DNA of 64,000 nt, taken from Linyphia triangularis. Taxonomy: Eukaryota; Arthropoda; Arachnida; Araneae; Linyphiidae. Every line of letters starts with the position of its first letter. Position 1 is the stretch's first letter. Below are positions 50,556 to 63,784 of the stretch, in pieces. The position numbers were made by a program, and so were the translations under genes. Under the pieces are notes generated by a model. It was not told the DNA's origin, did not search any database, and worked only from the letters and a program-made list of their open reading frames with translations. The stretch covers positions 35,859,123 to 35,923,122 of the forward strand of contig OZ021732.1 of assembly GCA_963978545.1 (NCBI GenBank). Direction: 5' to 3'.

Positions 50556-51789
50556 TCTTCATGAAGTCATTAAATTGAAATTGGCCAAATAGCTTCTTTC
50601 TATAATGTAGCAAATGTTTATATGAATGGATATTTATATTGCTCAACATTTATAAAAACAAACATAAGTATATGCTACAATATAAGCAAAAATAATATAA
50701 AACCCAGCGTGTGTTCTCATTTCGAAAATTGGTTTGATAATATAAATATATGTTAAAATTTGTATCATGCTGCAGTTCAAATAAAACGCAATTAATAATT
50801 CAAAAAATAATTTTGAGAGTATCAATTGGTTACGCGTTCAACTGTTACAAAATGGTTAATTGGACAAATAAATTATTTACTAATATTTTCAGTTCTACAA
50901 ATATTTACAAAATACGAGGTGGGTTTATTTCAACGGCCCGACGGCTACTTTAACAATTGACTATGAATGAATCTGAAACATTTATTACATACAAAATACA
51001 ACTTCGTCTTAACTGAATTTTTCAGCATTTTTCTTCGCAATTGATAAGCGCAGTGCACAAAGATTTTGTCAGGTATCTATGTTTTATGCCAATCATTCTA
51101 TGTTAATCGAAATTGGTAAAATACCACGTATCCTATATGTTTTGTGACTCATTCAATCTAAATTATAATTATAAGTGTTTCTTTACGGACCCAGTGTCTT
51201 CGATTATTGGAAATGTTTCCCCTTACACTATTAGTTTGTTTGACGATGCAACCGTCAACAATTTTTAGTTTAAGGCCCATCATATTTTTGCGTTTTGACT
51301 CCTGATCACTACCAATGTGTCTGTTGACCTACTACCGTATCTATTGTGTGAACTGCACTTGTGTTTGAATTAGTAGGGACTTCCTCATTAAATTTAAGCA
51401 CTCTTGTGCACTTAATGTTTTGGCAAACGTGTTCAAACTATAAAACAATGGATATTGTCAAATATGAACAAAATTTGAAAATAAACAAACAAATTTACCA
51501 ACAAATTTTTTAAAGAGTGGAGGAGGATTCTTACGAGAGGGTTGATAAAAAAAATATTCTCATTTTTTAGTAGTCTCAATAAAAATATTTTTCATAAATA
51601 TATATTTGAGAAATAAGGTTATGTTAGCTATTCAAGAAATGTTTTAGAGTCATTCATATTTCTTCTGACAGTTGTGGCAGTTGGAAAAAACAACAACATA
51701 TATATGTGTATGTCTTATATTTCTAATAGAGTGAAGCTTTTATACTGCTAGCATATAATAATATAACTCATACACATTTTTTATTACAT

Positions 51790-52330
51790 AAATCCTTTAT
51801 ATGCATTGGCAATTTTTATATTCATTATCAAAGTGCCATTTCTTTTGCCAGCGTGTGCTTGGTGTTGGCACCTAATTTTAAATATTAAAAATATTTCTAT
51901 CAGTAAAATATATGGTAAATTAATTTTCAAAATATATTAATCAAAAATGAATGTGAATTCATGCAATCACATCCAAATATTTTTTATTTATCCTGATTAG
52001 AATAATTTCATTATTTATTTTTTAAAACAATTTTAATAACAGGAATAAGTTTCTTCAATGATCGGTTAAATGCTATTTCAGCGCGATTGGATGACGGCAA
52101 GGTGGTTCATTAGTATTTCTTAAAAGTGACCTTTTAGTGACAGTGACTGACTGCAAAATTTGATAGAATGCAATGTCATCGACATCGAATCTATATGCCA
52201 TGTTTCAGACCGGAAGGGAGGAGGGGGATGAAGGAAAGAGGGTTCATTTGACCTCCAAAGATTTGCCTGCCATCGACATATCCACCAACACTTACACAAA
52301 ATCAAGTTATTATAAAGGGTTAAAGAAAAA
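51790..52330 (+). mobile_element. Dispersed repeat copy B
   Basis: Same order of blocks as copy A: AAATCCTTTATATGCATTGG at the left, GCGATTGGATGACGGCAAG, TAAAAGTGACCTTTTAGTGA, CGACATCGAATCTATATGCC, and a tail of ATCAAGTTATTATAAAGGG. It has a purine-rich insertion near 52212-52242. No tetranucleotide expansion. Confidence 0.72.
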
Positions 52331-52600
52331 AAGGGATATAGACCATTTCTCTTGTTCAGTACCACCACCTGTAGAACAAAAAGCAAAAATATATTTTTGT
52401 TTCATATTTCAAAATTAATATTATAAAGTGAAAAAATAAAATGCGATAATGAAATGTTGAATTAATTTATGACAGAAAAAGTTTAATTTATTTTGAGCGA
52501 TGTTCGTCATATTTTATTAGGTCTATGGGTTAGACAGAGGTATTAACAAAATCTGTTTTGTTTTAAAAAATTAGAGTGATTCTTTGATGTAACTTGCCAC

Positions 52601-53359
52601 CATGGGCGACCCCAGGAGGGTGCAAGGAGGTGCACTAGCATCCCCCTGGCTCTTGAAACTTTTTTAAAAATGAGGGAAAAGATGTAAATTCCAAAATAAA
52701 AAAAAGCACATATGCAGTTTATATTTTTATGTTACAATGAGCATTTTTTTCTTCTATTAATTTAGTCTTTGTTTCTTTTCTATGTCGTTTTTTATAGCTA
52801 CTTGCATAACGATTTTTTGTCTATGATTTTTAGAGGCTGATGAGTAGAAGTATTTGTTCCTTTTATTGTATAATCATTTCCTGTGTAGTTCTCAACATTG
52901 TAGAAAAATGTTTTGTTTTTTAAGTCATCAGATATACTTATCTTGAAATCTATTTTTAAAATTCAATTAAACATATTCCAATATTGCCTTCGGATTTCAT
53001 TTTTTTTTCTTCTCTCATTATATCCAAAATTTGGGGGGGGGGGGGGGGGGAATTATTCTTTGGTATTTTTGTATCTTCGAGCTCCTTTATTCTAAACATC
53101 GTCTCTTGAATGCTATGAGAGTAGTTGGATGATAAAAAAAATCGTTAAAAATATATATTTGAATATTTTTACTATTTTATATTTTTTTCTCTTCAATAAG
53201 GTTGTTGCGCTTTCTAAAATATATACCATGAATTTTTATTATTTTCAAAGAGTATAATTTATAATGCCTAATTATCAATTAATATTTCTACAAAAATTGA
53301 TGATTTTGATAAAAATCTAGTCTTGCACCCTCTTGCAAATATTCCTGGGGGCCCCCATG
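52601..53359. mobile_element. hAT-like non-autonomous element with perfect 8-bp TSD
   Basis: cttgccac at 52593-52600 is repeated exactly at 53360-53367. The 759-bp element starts CATGGGCGACCCCAGGA and ends TCCTGGGGGCCCCCATG, giving 17-bp TIRs with two mismatches. The subterminal GAGGGTGCAAG...CTAG also recurs inverted. No transposase frame. The frames 52913-53095 and 53333-53596 are chance; the second runs across the right end. A G run lies at 53034-53050. Confidence 0.88.
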
Positions 53360-53367
53360 CTTGCCAC

Positions 53368-54285
53368 CTTTCAAACTTATAGTAGACTAAATATTACTTG
53401 CTTATATTACTCCTATTTTAAAATAGATGGCAGCACGATACCTATTAAGAATTTATCCAAAGCAAAGTTAGCAAGGGGATCAATAGCCCAATTTCCATAC
53501 GCGCATCGAACCCATAAAGCTCATAAGCTGTTTAAAGTTTTCTTTTCACACTCTCTCAGTAAATCTTTAACTTCGTCTCGCCTTCCCCCAATTTGAGTTT
53601 CTTGCCTGCAATGACCCCCTTGGTTCACATTAGATAACCTAGTTGGAATACGAAGGGAATTAGATTTGTTTTCGTAACTGCCATCTGAACACTTAAATCG
53701 AATATGAAAAGAGACAAAAAGTTTAAAAGTCTTCGTTTAAGACATTATTTTTGTATGTTTCTTTTTTGCTTCATTTGATAATTTGAAAGAACTGTCATTC
53801 TTGATTTGTTTGGATTGGCATTTATTTTTTATATCAACATTTCTTTCGCTGATTTGAGAAGAAATATTGAAATGAATGTCAATGCTTTTCATCTTAAAAG
53901 CAAAGTATTCGAAAATGCGAAAATATCAGTTATGTGAACTCTGAACAAACGTAAAAGGATTTTAATATTTAATTTATAATTTTCAGTGCATGTGTGTTCC
54001 CAATGTTTTAAACGAGCTGTCTTCTCTATTTTTCGTGTCCTACTTTTGACTATAACTGATTCGAATAAAAAATCAAGGTTTGAAAAACAATTCTTTAGCA
54101 GCTTGCCGAGAAATTATCCAATATTCAAAATGAAAGATTTGATTACTCCACCCTGAGTACTCTTACGCTATCGGGATTATCATCGTGATTGAACAAATAA
54201 ACAATGTACAAAACTCTTAACCTGCGAAATAACCCCATTTTTTTTATGATTGTAACTTTTCATGGTCACCATACCAATGGCCCCA
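53368..54285. other. Intergenic, nothing recognised
   Basis: A moderately GC-richer stretch at about 53440-53640 carries no frame with family resemblance. The remainder is AT-rich. Confidence 0.4.
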
Positions 54286-54680
54286 AACCGTGACCTCCGA
54301 TATTAAGAAGGCCATCCAACTATATGATGACGTCACCTGTGGTGGATACACTTTTCCATTCAGTTAGTGAGGGAAGACATTATTTTTGTGAGACGAAATA
54401 TGTTATCTTCCTCATTTTACGTTTTGTAAAGATATTTCAAGTAATTGGATTATTTTATTTTTTTGACAATGTAAAAAATAAGATTATCCCTACATTTTAA
54501 AACATTAATTTGTACAACTTCAGGTTTGAAACTTCGTCCATTCACGTATAAGTATGATCAAGTATAATTTCTGTTCGTTTATAAGTTGCTGTTTTTTTTG
54601 TTTTTTTCTTTCTTCAAAAGTATTTTTAAAATATTTCTAAATGTTTGAAATGTGAAAGGAAACAAGAAAAATATCAATTC

Positions 54681-54783
54681 AAAACATTGACATATACAAT
54701 TGATAAAACATTGACATATACAATTGATAAAACATTGACATATACAATTGATAAAACATTGACATATACAATTGATAAAACAT
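54681..54783. repeat. 24-bp tandem repeat, four copies
   Basis: Four perfect copies of AAAACATTGACATATACAAT followed by TGAT, plus a partial fifth. It underlies the repeated CINCICQCF frame on the minus strand (54579-54848), which is not a gene. Confidence 0.95.
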
Positions 54784-55269
54784 AACAAATATACACAATA
54801 AACAAAACACAGATAATATAACAGCTTAAATACCACAACTATATTCAAGGATCATATTTTCAGAGAAAACCTACATTTGGAGGAAATATATATAGTATAC
54901 ATTTTTTTTTTTTCAATTTACAATGCTTTCCAAAACAAGCATGTACTGTCTGTCACCTTACAAAAACTAATCTTATTCAGTCTTCTTATTAAATGCCTCT
55001 TTTGATTGTACAAAATCATTTGGATGATACCTCGCATACCTTAAATAGAAGACACAAATTTCTAAAGAACTCTATTGAATTTTTAACAAAACTTTATATT
55101 GAAATAAGAAAAAGTTTCCACGTTAAATTTTTATTTTAAGTTGGTCATTTTGAAAGGCTAGTGAAGATTGCGTAAAACTTCCAAGTACGGTACGAATTCT
55201 GCGCCAAGAATTGTTTTCATAAAACAGCATCAAATGATATCAACCATAAGTTGTTTACTTGATATTAAA

Positions 55270-55279
55270 AAAAAAGAAG

Positions 55280-55308
<29 letters not shown>
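55270..55308. repeat. Poly-A tract
   Basis: A-rich run with two G interruptions, about 38 bases. Confidence 0.8.
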
Positions 55309-55310
<2 letters not shown>

Positions 55311-55557
55311 CGGCTGCTGCCATTATTGGCGAAAATTACTTTCACTTAGATTTCGTACTGTATTGGGAATTTTAACCAAAGATTGTTTTTTAAACTTTCA
55401 CTTGAAAAATAAAGCAAAAAAGTTGAAACCGATGAAAAGTTATCACTATTGTAAATAGTTAGCATTCCTTTTCTGCACTTTAATAAAAACTTTTCAAAAA
55501 GTTGTACACTTATATTTAAAAACACATTAAAGATTTTATTAAAAAGTTAACACTCAC

Positions 55558-55609
55558 CTTGCTGTATTTCGTTGGGACAAAATTTTTTCGATGTATCGCA
55601 CGCCACCAT
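55558..55609 (-). CDS. Candidate first coding exon of an unidentified minus-strand gene
   Basis: On the minus strand an ATG in strong context (A-rich before, G at +4) opens MVACDTSKKFCPNEIQQ and runs into a consensus gtgagtg donor at 55557. The overlapping longer frame 55554-55742 (minus) uses another phase. No downstream exon was found on the minus strand, and the peptide matches no family I know. It lies within the inverted duplication, so it may belong to a transposon. Confidence 0.25.
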
Positions 55610-55907
55610 TTTTTTTAACACTGTGAAGGGAATTTGAACATAGAAATCTTAGCAATAGTTCCGGAATTCCCGTTGTTCTTTTGAACGGAACAAGGACTCG
55701 GCATTTTGTAAAATTTACACAAATATTAAACGTATAAATCATCCATAATAACCATCGAACGACTAATAAAAGCAGAATTTGAAGATCAGTGTATCCACTT
55801 CTAAATAAATTTTAGCTCGAGATAGCTTAAACTTGTATCCACTGCTGATGACGTAGAAAGAAAATCATGGCGTAGTTGGATGGCCTTGCATAATATCGAT
55901 GGTCACG

Positions 55908-58000
55908 CCCAAACTTCTGCCAAAAACAGTCATTTAATGATCTAAAATTGAAAATGACAATTATCAGTAATTAACAGGCTCTTTAACTCTCAATTACAAC
56001 TATAGAACTTATTTTTAAAAAGAAATTTATTTCAATTAAAAAATGAAATGAAAAAAAAAAGAGTTTTTAGCAAATTTTAATTTTGATAATAGAATCAATC
56101 TAGAAAATCAAAGAAAAGTAAGCATCTTACCTGAATCTTTGTCTTGAAGGCATCTCAATAGCCATTGCACTAATCTGGTGCATCCAAGCGATTGGGTTGA
56201 ACCTAGTTATATTAGTTTCATATCTTCACTCATGCATATCATTAACTAAGAAAGGATAAGTAGTTGCATTGGTTTTTACTTCTATTGAATGTAAACTATT
56301 CTACGGATCGTTACAGACTTACTAGAAAGATACAGAACAGAGGGGAAGTTTTTCAGTTACAGTTGAGGAGATATTTATTTACCTTGCTAATGGCATCTGC
56401 TATATGGTGATAGAATGTTCATAAAATGTTAAACAGCCAATTTTCAACATAGCAAAAGTAGTTTTTATAATAATTTTCTTAAATGATTTTTAATTAAAAG
56501 AATAATATTTTTTCATAAAAAGTATTATTGCAATTATTGTCGTGAATTGAGTAGAATGATTGACAAAAATTCGAACAAGACAGAAAAGTATATCATTTAA
56601 CAAATTTGGGTACAAAAGGAAATTATAATGATTTAAAGTCATTTAAAGTCTCTTTAAATTACAAAGCGAAAATAATGCAACCAAATTGTCTTGATCATGC
56701 ATAAACCGTGAGGTTCAATAATTATCACTTCGTAATTCAAAGCGGCTCAAATGAGCGACGCTTAGAAAGCCATCAAAGAATCTGCGAATCAAGAAAAGAT
56801 CAGGAACGCATAAAACTATTTTTAGTTGCATTGTCAATCGGGAATTGACTGCAATCTATAAGTCCCAATTTTCGTCCTCGGCATACTTCTAATTCAATAT
56901 CAAAGTGTCTGTACAGATGGTGAGTTAGAGGCTGCAACACTTATGTAAAACGAGTCTTATGCAGATGGTGGGTTAACAATTGCAAGGTCCCTATAGATAT
57001 CTACGGACTACTTAGCTGATATCTGTTGTATGAATTTTCAGTAAATATGTCTCTTGGGAAGTTGCATACGAGTCGATAATTATTCCTTAGTAGATAGCAA
57101 CTGTAGTCTATGCTTCTAGAATATTTAATTTGGAATTATATATACGGTGTTCCTGGACCTTTGGCATTGCGGAAATAGGTATTGAATTTGAGGTTTATTT
57201 ATGTGAGAGTTTCAATATCACACAATTGTGAATCGATAATATTGATTTAAATAAATTATATTCGTATGTTTACGAGACAGTAGTATAGTATTGTGTCAAA
57301 GTAATAGTATTCTTTAACCTTTTAATTTTTTTTTTATTCTTACTATAGTTATTTGTAGCAGTACAAACTTTTAGTTAAGATTTTTTTTAGGTTTGGCATG
57401 ATAAAAATGTTTATCTTGGTTTCAGATTCTTGAAAATCTCAATCATTAATTTTAAAAGAACACGACCTTGAAAAGAATAAAACTTGAGTTTTACTTTAAC
57501 TGTTAATGCACAATTACTGATGCTATCAAATTAGCATTTTCAGAAAATACTTTCAACTAATGATTCAGCTAAATACGTAACGTATTTTATTTTTTAATTT
57601 AAATATAATTTAAAGTTTTGAAAAAATATTCTTTATAACATTTATAAGTATATATATCTTTACGTAGAAAAAAAAAATATTTAAGAATTACATATAATAA
57701 TTCAAACTATTAGTAACCACTTGTTAAGTAAAAATGCGTAAATAGAATATTTTATGGATCACTGCTAATAGTTCAAACTGTTAATGGCGTAATCACCCAA
57801 GTATATAAATAGAAAACACTTTCTTTACCTTCAAATCACCAACTTCTACACATAACTGATAAGTAGAATTCAAGGAATGGAAAATATCTTTCAACCACTT
57901 ATTCCAAATCTTAAATAACTAACAAATTGAACAGTACCATACCTAAAAAATCCCATTTCATAAATTCTACCATCAGTTTTTAAAAGATAAAAATATTTCT
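55908..58000. other. Intergenic, nothing recognised
   Basis: AT-rich DNA with no exon, RNA gene or bounded element that I can support. Confidence 0.4.
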
Positions 58001-58139
58001 CTTAATATTCGATCCCTCAGCAACTTAAGTCAGCTGAAATATTCTTTCTGTAGCTCTTGTCATCCAGTCACCGAATCATATTTTCTTCTCAGTAAAGAAA
58101 CCCTCTGTGGCACTCTTCCAAGTGATCGCAGATCCAGTC

Positions 58140-58400
58140 CATTGTAATACAGTTGGCAGACCTCCCGTTTATGAACGACAAGCGACGTCGGCCCTTGTGC
58201 AAAGCCTCATTTGATACCTTAATCGCTCTCTATCGACAAGCGTGTTACCCGCAATGTCGATACTTTTGCACGTTATGGAGATTTAACGGGTCGGGCTGTT
58301 CTGAACTGGCTTTATGATCTTCATCGATTGCCATCGTAATCTTTTGCATAGAGAAGCATCGTGGTGTTCAACTAAATGTCGAAAAAGATAATGTTCTTGA
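58140..58400 (+). pseudogene. Decayed coding-like patch of unknown origin
   Basis: A GC-richer block in AT-rich DNA. The frame 58223-58339 reads SLSIDKRVTRNVDTFARYGD then LTGRAVLNWLYDLHRLPS and stops. An overlapping stretch just upstream in another phase (58165-58215) also looks protein-like (GRPPVYERQATSALVQSLI). Two protein-like pieces in different phases with stops between them suggest a dead gene or old transposon. I do not recognise the family. Confidence 0.3.
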
Positions 58401-58757
58401 GTACAGGTTTTGTTCAAGGTCCTAAAGAGTAATAAGTCCAGCTTCAATAAACGATGTCATGAAGTAGAAAACCATTGCAATCTGTATTGGTTCTGAGGGT
58501 TTGGCACTTTATACAGATTGAACGGACAATGTTAATATGCAGACGAAATAAAATTGTTTTGGTCTTGTGTCATGTAATGAAGTATAGTAAAATTCCTTAT
58601 CAAAGTGGTTCTAGGATTATTGTGAAGCAAATTCTCCTTGTAAGCAATTAACTGATACATTATTTTAATTTTGATTGAAAGATTAGTTTGGACTGCCTCT
58701 GTGATCTGTGGTTTGAAATATTCTAATAATTTTTTTTGGAAAAATGTCTTATCTTTT

Positions 58758-58895
<138 letters not shown>

Positions 58896-58899
58896 TAGA

Positions 58900-60339
58900 A
58901 GGTTACATTGTAAAAGAAATTTATTATAGAAAGTGTAAACTAAATGCCTAAACGATGTTGAATTGTAAACATTACCGGTGTAAGATTCATAAGAAATATG
59001 TTTTTATAATTGAAAGGAAATAAGTTTTTAACGAACTAATAAATTATACCGAGAACTTTTAATAGTAAAGATCCATCCATTAAATGCGATAAAATTCAGA
59101 AATATACAAGACAATATGGAAACAACTCTGTGAAGTAAAAAAAAAGTCTTCTGTAGTATATTGTAACAGAAAATATAAATATGACTGAATAATATAACTT
59201 TCAAATTAACTGTATTAATCTGTTGTAAATCTTTTTACATCAAACTGCCTACTAAGATTTGTTGTGAACCTTTAACTATAAACAATGCTTTTTATGATAA
59301 ATTTACTCATTTGATTTTTTTCATAATTAGCGGTTTCCATTTAAACTTAAGTTCTAATATAAGGACGTCTTCTTTTATTCCCTCAGAGTTTAGTAAAAAT
59401 CCAAACAAATTCTGAATTGTTATTATTATTTTTTTTAATTTTTCAAAGTGTATCGCATCATCTTTCAAAAGATTTATTTTATACCCATCGTATTTAATTA
59501 CAATTAATTGTAAATGAATTGAAAATTTTGTGACTAAATTAATTCGCGATATAATTTAGGAGAAAGTACATTTTTGCTGCTAATTGTAATCCTGAAAATG
59601 ACATCAACTTTAATGCCACACTCGAGTGTCATTTGGATAGACGAGGAATTGTACAGCTTAAGATATCTTTTTAAGTTCTGTTTCTTTTGCACTACAAATT
59701 AGAGAAGATTTAGATCCCCCAGATTGTCATGATATTCTATTGCTGAAAGAAATTGTTTTGACAATTGAAGATATATTAGATTTATGTTACCATCACGTTG
59801 ACTTAAAGATTTTGATCGCCTTATGAAACAAATATGTTTTATTCGAATGCAGTGTTTTTTGTTTAAATTAAGAAACTAATTGATGAAAAAAGTGGCTTTA
59901 CTTTTCATCTTTCTCAAAATTTATGCGATGGTACAAGCTTTTGAAAAATATGTTTCATGTTAATTTAGCTTTAGTTAATTGTAAATTTCTTATTACTACT
60001 GAAAATGATGGAATAATTATAAAACAATAGAATAAAATATGAAGGAAACAAAAATTTAATGATTTGTTTAAAGAAAATAATGTTTTCCTTTAGAAAATAT
60101 GTGGCAGTCCCTTGAATGGTTACGTCATTTTGAAAAACCGACTAAATCCCAAACCTGGTAATCGAGTATCAAGCTAATGAAAATAATGCTTTAATTTTTT
60201 TTTATTTAAATTTAATTATTTTTCGCAATTATCTGCAATTATCTGCAATTATCTGCTAAGTTTCTTCAGATGCTGTTGAGGATTTAAAGTTTTTTAAAAC
60301 TTAATAATATAACCTATAAAAACAATTTTTTTTTAATAT
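58900..60339. other. Intergenic, nothing recognised
   Basis: AT-rich. A short triple repeat of CAATTATCTG lies near 60227-60256. Confidence 0.4.
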
Positions 60340-60851
60340 AAATCCTTGCCAATTTTTATATTCATTAACATAGCACCTTTTCTGTTACAATCGCTTGCTT
60401 GTTTTTAATATTTAAAATTACATGCAAGTACCATCTCTATCCGCAAACTATGCAGTAAAAAATACTTTTCAAAATTTATTTATTAAACATGAATGTGAAT
60501 TTTTTTACTCACATCCAAATATCTTTTATTTATTCCCATTAAAACAATTTTATTATTTATTTCTTAAAACAATTTTGGCAACAGGAAATAGTTTCTTTAA
60601 TGATCGGTAAAATGCTATTTCAATATTTCAAGGCGATTGGATGATGGCAAGTTGGTTTATTAGTGACAGTGGCAGCATCCAAAATTAGATAAAAATACAC
60701 TGTCATCGACATCGAATCTATCTGCCAAGTTTCAGCCTGGTTGGATGACGGCAAGGGGGTTAATTACCTCTACAGATTTTCCCACCATCGACAAACCTAC
60801 CCATAAGCATATATATACACAAAATCGAAGTTAATATGAAGGATTAAAAAA
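60340..60851 (+). mobile_element. Dispersed repeat copy C
   Basis: Third copy of the family seen at 49799 and 51790. It begins AAATCCTTGCCAATTTTTAT and contains GGCGATTGGATGATGGCAAG, CGACATCGAATCTATCTGCC and AAGTTTCAGCCTGGTTGGAT. It ends CCACCATCGACAAACCTACC, then AAAATCGAAGTTAATATGAA and GGATTAAAAAAA. It preserves the ACAAACCTACCCATAAG segment that copy A replaced by the AAAC array. The frame 60422-60610 is part of the repeat. Confidence 0.75.
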
Positions 60852-63049
60852 AACTCATTAATTTCAAAAAATTAATGTATTCTCAATTCATGTAGTAATT
60901 TACTAAAAATAATGAAAACTAATTAATCAATTTACGATTGTTACAACACAATGAATTAAAAATAAAAGAAAGAGATAGATAATTAAAAATACATGAATAA
61001 TAAGGTGTAGGAATAATTCAATTCATAAGTCTTAAATTAGAGCTTAATATGAACACATCAACTCGTGGACTTTTTATCTTTTTTTAAAGGTTTTATGCAC
61101 TAGATTTCCTTCATTTTGTGCCTCATAAAAATGCACGCTCTTTCGCAGATTTTAATTCTATTAGACACTAGTTTTGATGTAATGTGTTTTCTTGGTTCGA
61201 TTAACTAGTACTGCTTTATAAGATGTCTGATGCCTTTATAAGACGATGATTTATTATTTATGATACGTTTTTATTCATAGATAGAACAATTCTTAAGTTA
61301 GAAATTTCTACTTGTTTGAATATTTTTAAGTTATGAATAAATATATTATTTATACTGTTGATTAATTAAAATGAAACCTATAATTTAAATGTAAAATATT
61401 GTAAAAAAATATTTTTAATACATAATAAGATATTTAATTTATAATTAAAAAAAGCATATAATTTCTTTTTTTACTTTGCAAACCAAATCGTTTAAAAAAC
61501 AAACGTATAGTATCATATGTTATATCTGGATTTTGAATTTCTAGTGAAGAATGCCAACAATTAGGATTCAAACTCAATTCAATTCACATGAAAGTTTTGA
61601 CTTGAATACATTATTCTTAAATATAAAGGTTAAAATTATAAATTAACTAATTTTTTTACTAGTGTTCTATGCTTTATAATTATAGAATTATGCTGTTGAG
61701 ATACGCTCAGAGGTTATTTAGGCGAAAATATGCAATTATACAGGTTTGGGCTCCCTAATTAAAAAGTAGAATTAAATGCATGGTTAAAGACAAATTTTAG
61801 AAGTATAACGTCCTCAACGGACTTAAATTTCTCTCAGTACAGTTCGTTAGAAATTTTGGTTTCATATTTCGGAAATACATATTAAGATATAGGAGTTTTA
61901 CAAATACTTTTTTACTATTTTCTGTACGTAATGCACATTACAAATTTATTCAGATATGAACAATTTTCTTTGCTCAAAGAATTCCCAAATGGATTTTACA
62001 TTTAAAATAGTCTGTTATTTCTTCCTAGTATGGTTAAAAGAATTAATTATCTTGTTTGAAGTAGAAGAAAATAAGACTACAAGTATATCTATTTAATTCT
62101 AAAAAAGCATTAAAAAATAATGATGATGACAAACATTTCAAGTTAAATATTTATATAAGAGTTCTTCTCACAGTCTCAAAAACTTCAATTGATTTTAATA
62201 TTTTTATAGTACTAAATATATCACAATAATATTGTTTTTTTTTTAATGAAGTTTCTTTCAAGGTAACATTTATTATTTCAATACTATTTGAGGGTCTAGT
62301 GACTATTTTTTGATACATAGATAAATGCAATTATGAATGGCACCAGAAAGAGAAATGTGAATTATGTTTTTTCTTTTTTTTTTCTTTCTTTCTGTAAATG
62401 ATAAGGCTGAATTGAACTTATGTAAATGCATAGAAATAAATTATTTGAATACGAACCAAAGTAAAACGATTAATTACTTTGAATATTTTGGTTTGTATGG
62501 AGTTATGTTTTGTTTTGGTTCGTATGGAAAAATTAACTTTCAAAAGGTAAACATGGTTTAATACCAAGATATGAACCAGGAGCCAACTTGTTGAGCCTTG
62601 ACTCTTGAAATAAATATAAAATAGAAAAACTATAAAAACTAGAAAATAGTTGAAATAAGATTTAAAGGTTTGTCGGAGAAAATATAATATACGACTTTTC
62701 AGAAGATTGTTTTTTTAGGGTTTTGGAATATTACTTTTTGGACGCATTGTTTTAATTGAATATTTATCGAAACTATTTCACCTTACTAGTGAGGAATTTC
62801 TGCAAAGAATAAATACATTTTAAAATTGCGTAACACGTGTTTCCACTAATGTTTAATAGTCTATCTACGGCATCCTGGATCCGCTTAAAGAAAGCGTGTC
62901 TTCATTGTTAATTTCCCTGGATGTCAAATCGTTACAAGATGAACTATATTTGTGGTAAAATAAGTGTCTTCAACTTTCCTCTGTAGAATTTAATAACACT
63001 TTCATTTCTTTGTTCCATAATTTTTTTCTCCATGCATTAAGTTTAAATA
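60852..63049. other. Intergenic, nothing recognised
   Basis: AT-rich; the frame 62364-62561 is low-complexity at its start and has no family resemblance. Confidence 0.4.
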
Positions 63050-63255
63050 CAGGGTGTCCAAAAATTAGTCGGGCAATGGAATTTAAATACATCTGAACAA
63101 CTCTTAATAACTAGGCCTTATAAACCATTCTTTTTCCCCAATTAATTTGTGTTCACTATGTTAATCTACATTAAAAAATGTTTATTATGCCTTGTTATTA
63201 AGAGTTAAATAGATCTATTTGAACTCCATCGCCCAACTAATTCATTGACATCCTG
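63050..63255. mobile_element. 206-bp hairpin MITE with mariner-like ends
   Basis: Left end CAGGGTGTCCAAAAATTAGT; the right end in reverse complement is CAGGATGTCAATGAATTAGT. The match continues inward through GGGC-ATGGA-TT-AAATA and AACTCTTAATAAC-AGGC, so most of the element is one stem with a loop of some tens of bases. TA precedes the left end. The right flank is AA rather than TA, perhaps mutated. Confidence 0.7.
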
Positions 63256-63784
63256 AATATAAATTTCAATAAAGGGGATACACTATGAGGTGCTATAACC
63301 TGGTCGTTAGTATCATCTTCAGGATAAATTGAAATAGCTTATTCAGGAGGAATTGATTGCTATTAATGTTCAATTACTAATATGTGATTTATTCATTGAG
63401 TGGTCAGCGAGATATTAAGTACTTTAGTGATTGATCGATTGCTATTTAAGCTTCAATTGTAACTAGTTCTTGTGATTGAAGAACTGAAAGAAATTGAGGC
63501 AAACTATCAATATCTTTCAGTTCTTTCCATTCACTTCCATTTCAATATACCCTGAATAGAGAATACCTTTCAATTCGTTTCCTTCAGTACCTTGTAGAGG
63601 GTCTATTAAATTCTATCTTTTTTCTTTTCAGTACCTATCATAAACTATATATACCTTTTAGTTCACTTACCTATTGTTTGTCAGTTATTCATTTTTTTAA
63701 TTCAATAACTATAGAAGCAACCAAAAATATCTTACCTCCTACCTAATCAAATGCACGTGATGTAACTTTTATTTAAGAAATACA

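Larger units (their letters stand above)
54289..55907. mobile_element. Inverted duplication about 1.6 kb apart, possible DNA transposon
   Basis: The left arm 54289-54354 and right arm 55829-55907 are imperfect reverse complements, sharing CGTGACC--CGATATTA, AAGGCCATCCAACTA, (T)ACGTCA and GTGGATACA. The left arm contains a perfect TGACGTCA (CRE-type) palindrome at 54328-54335. The arms are diverged, no target-site duplication was found, and the outer limits are unclear. A minus-strand first-exon candidate (55558-55609) lies inside. Confidence 0.4.

Noticed and set aside
50097..50564. TNKQ / LFVC repeat proteins on both strands
   Set aside because: Translation of the AAAC/GAAC microsatellite.
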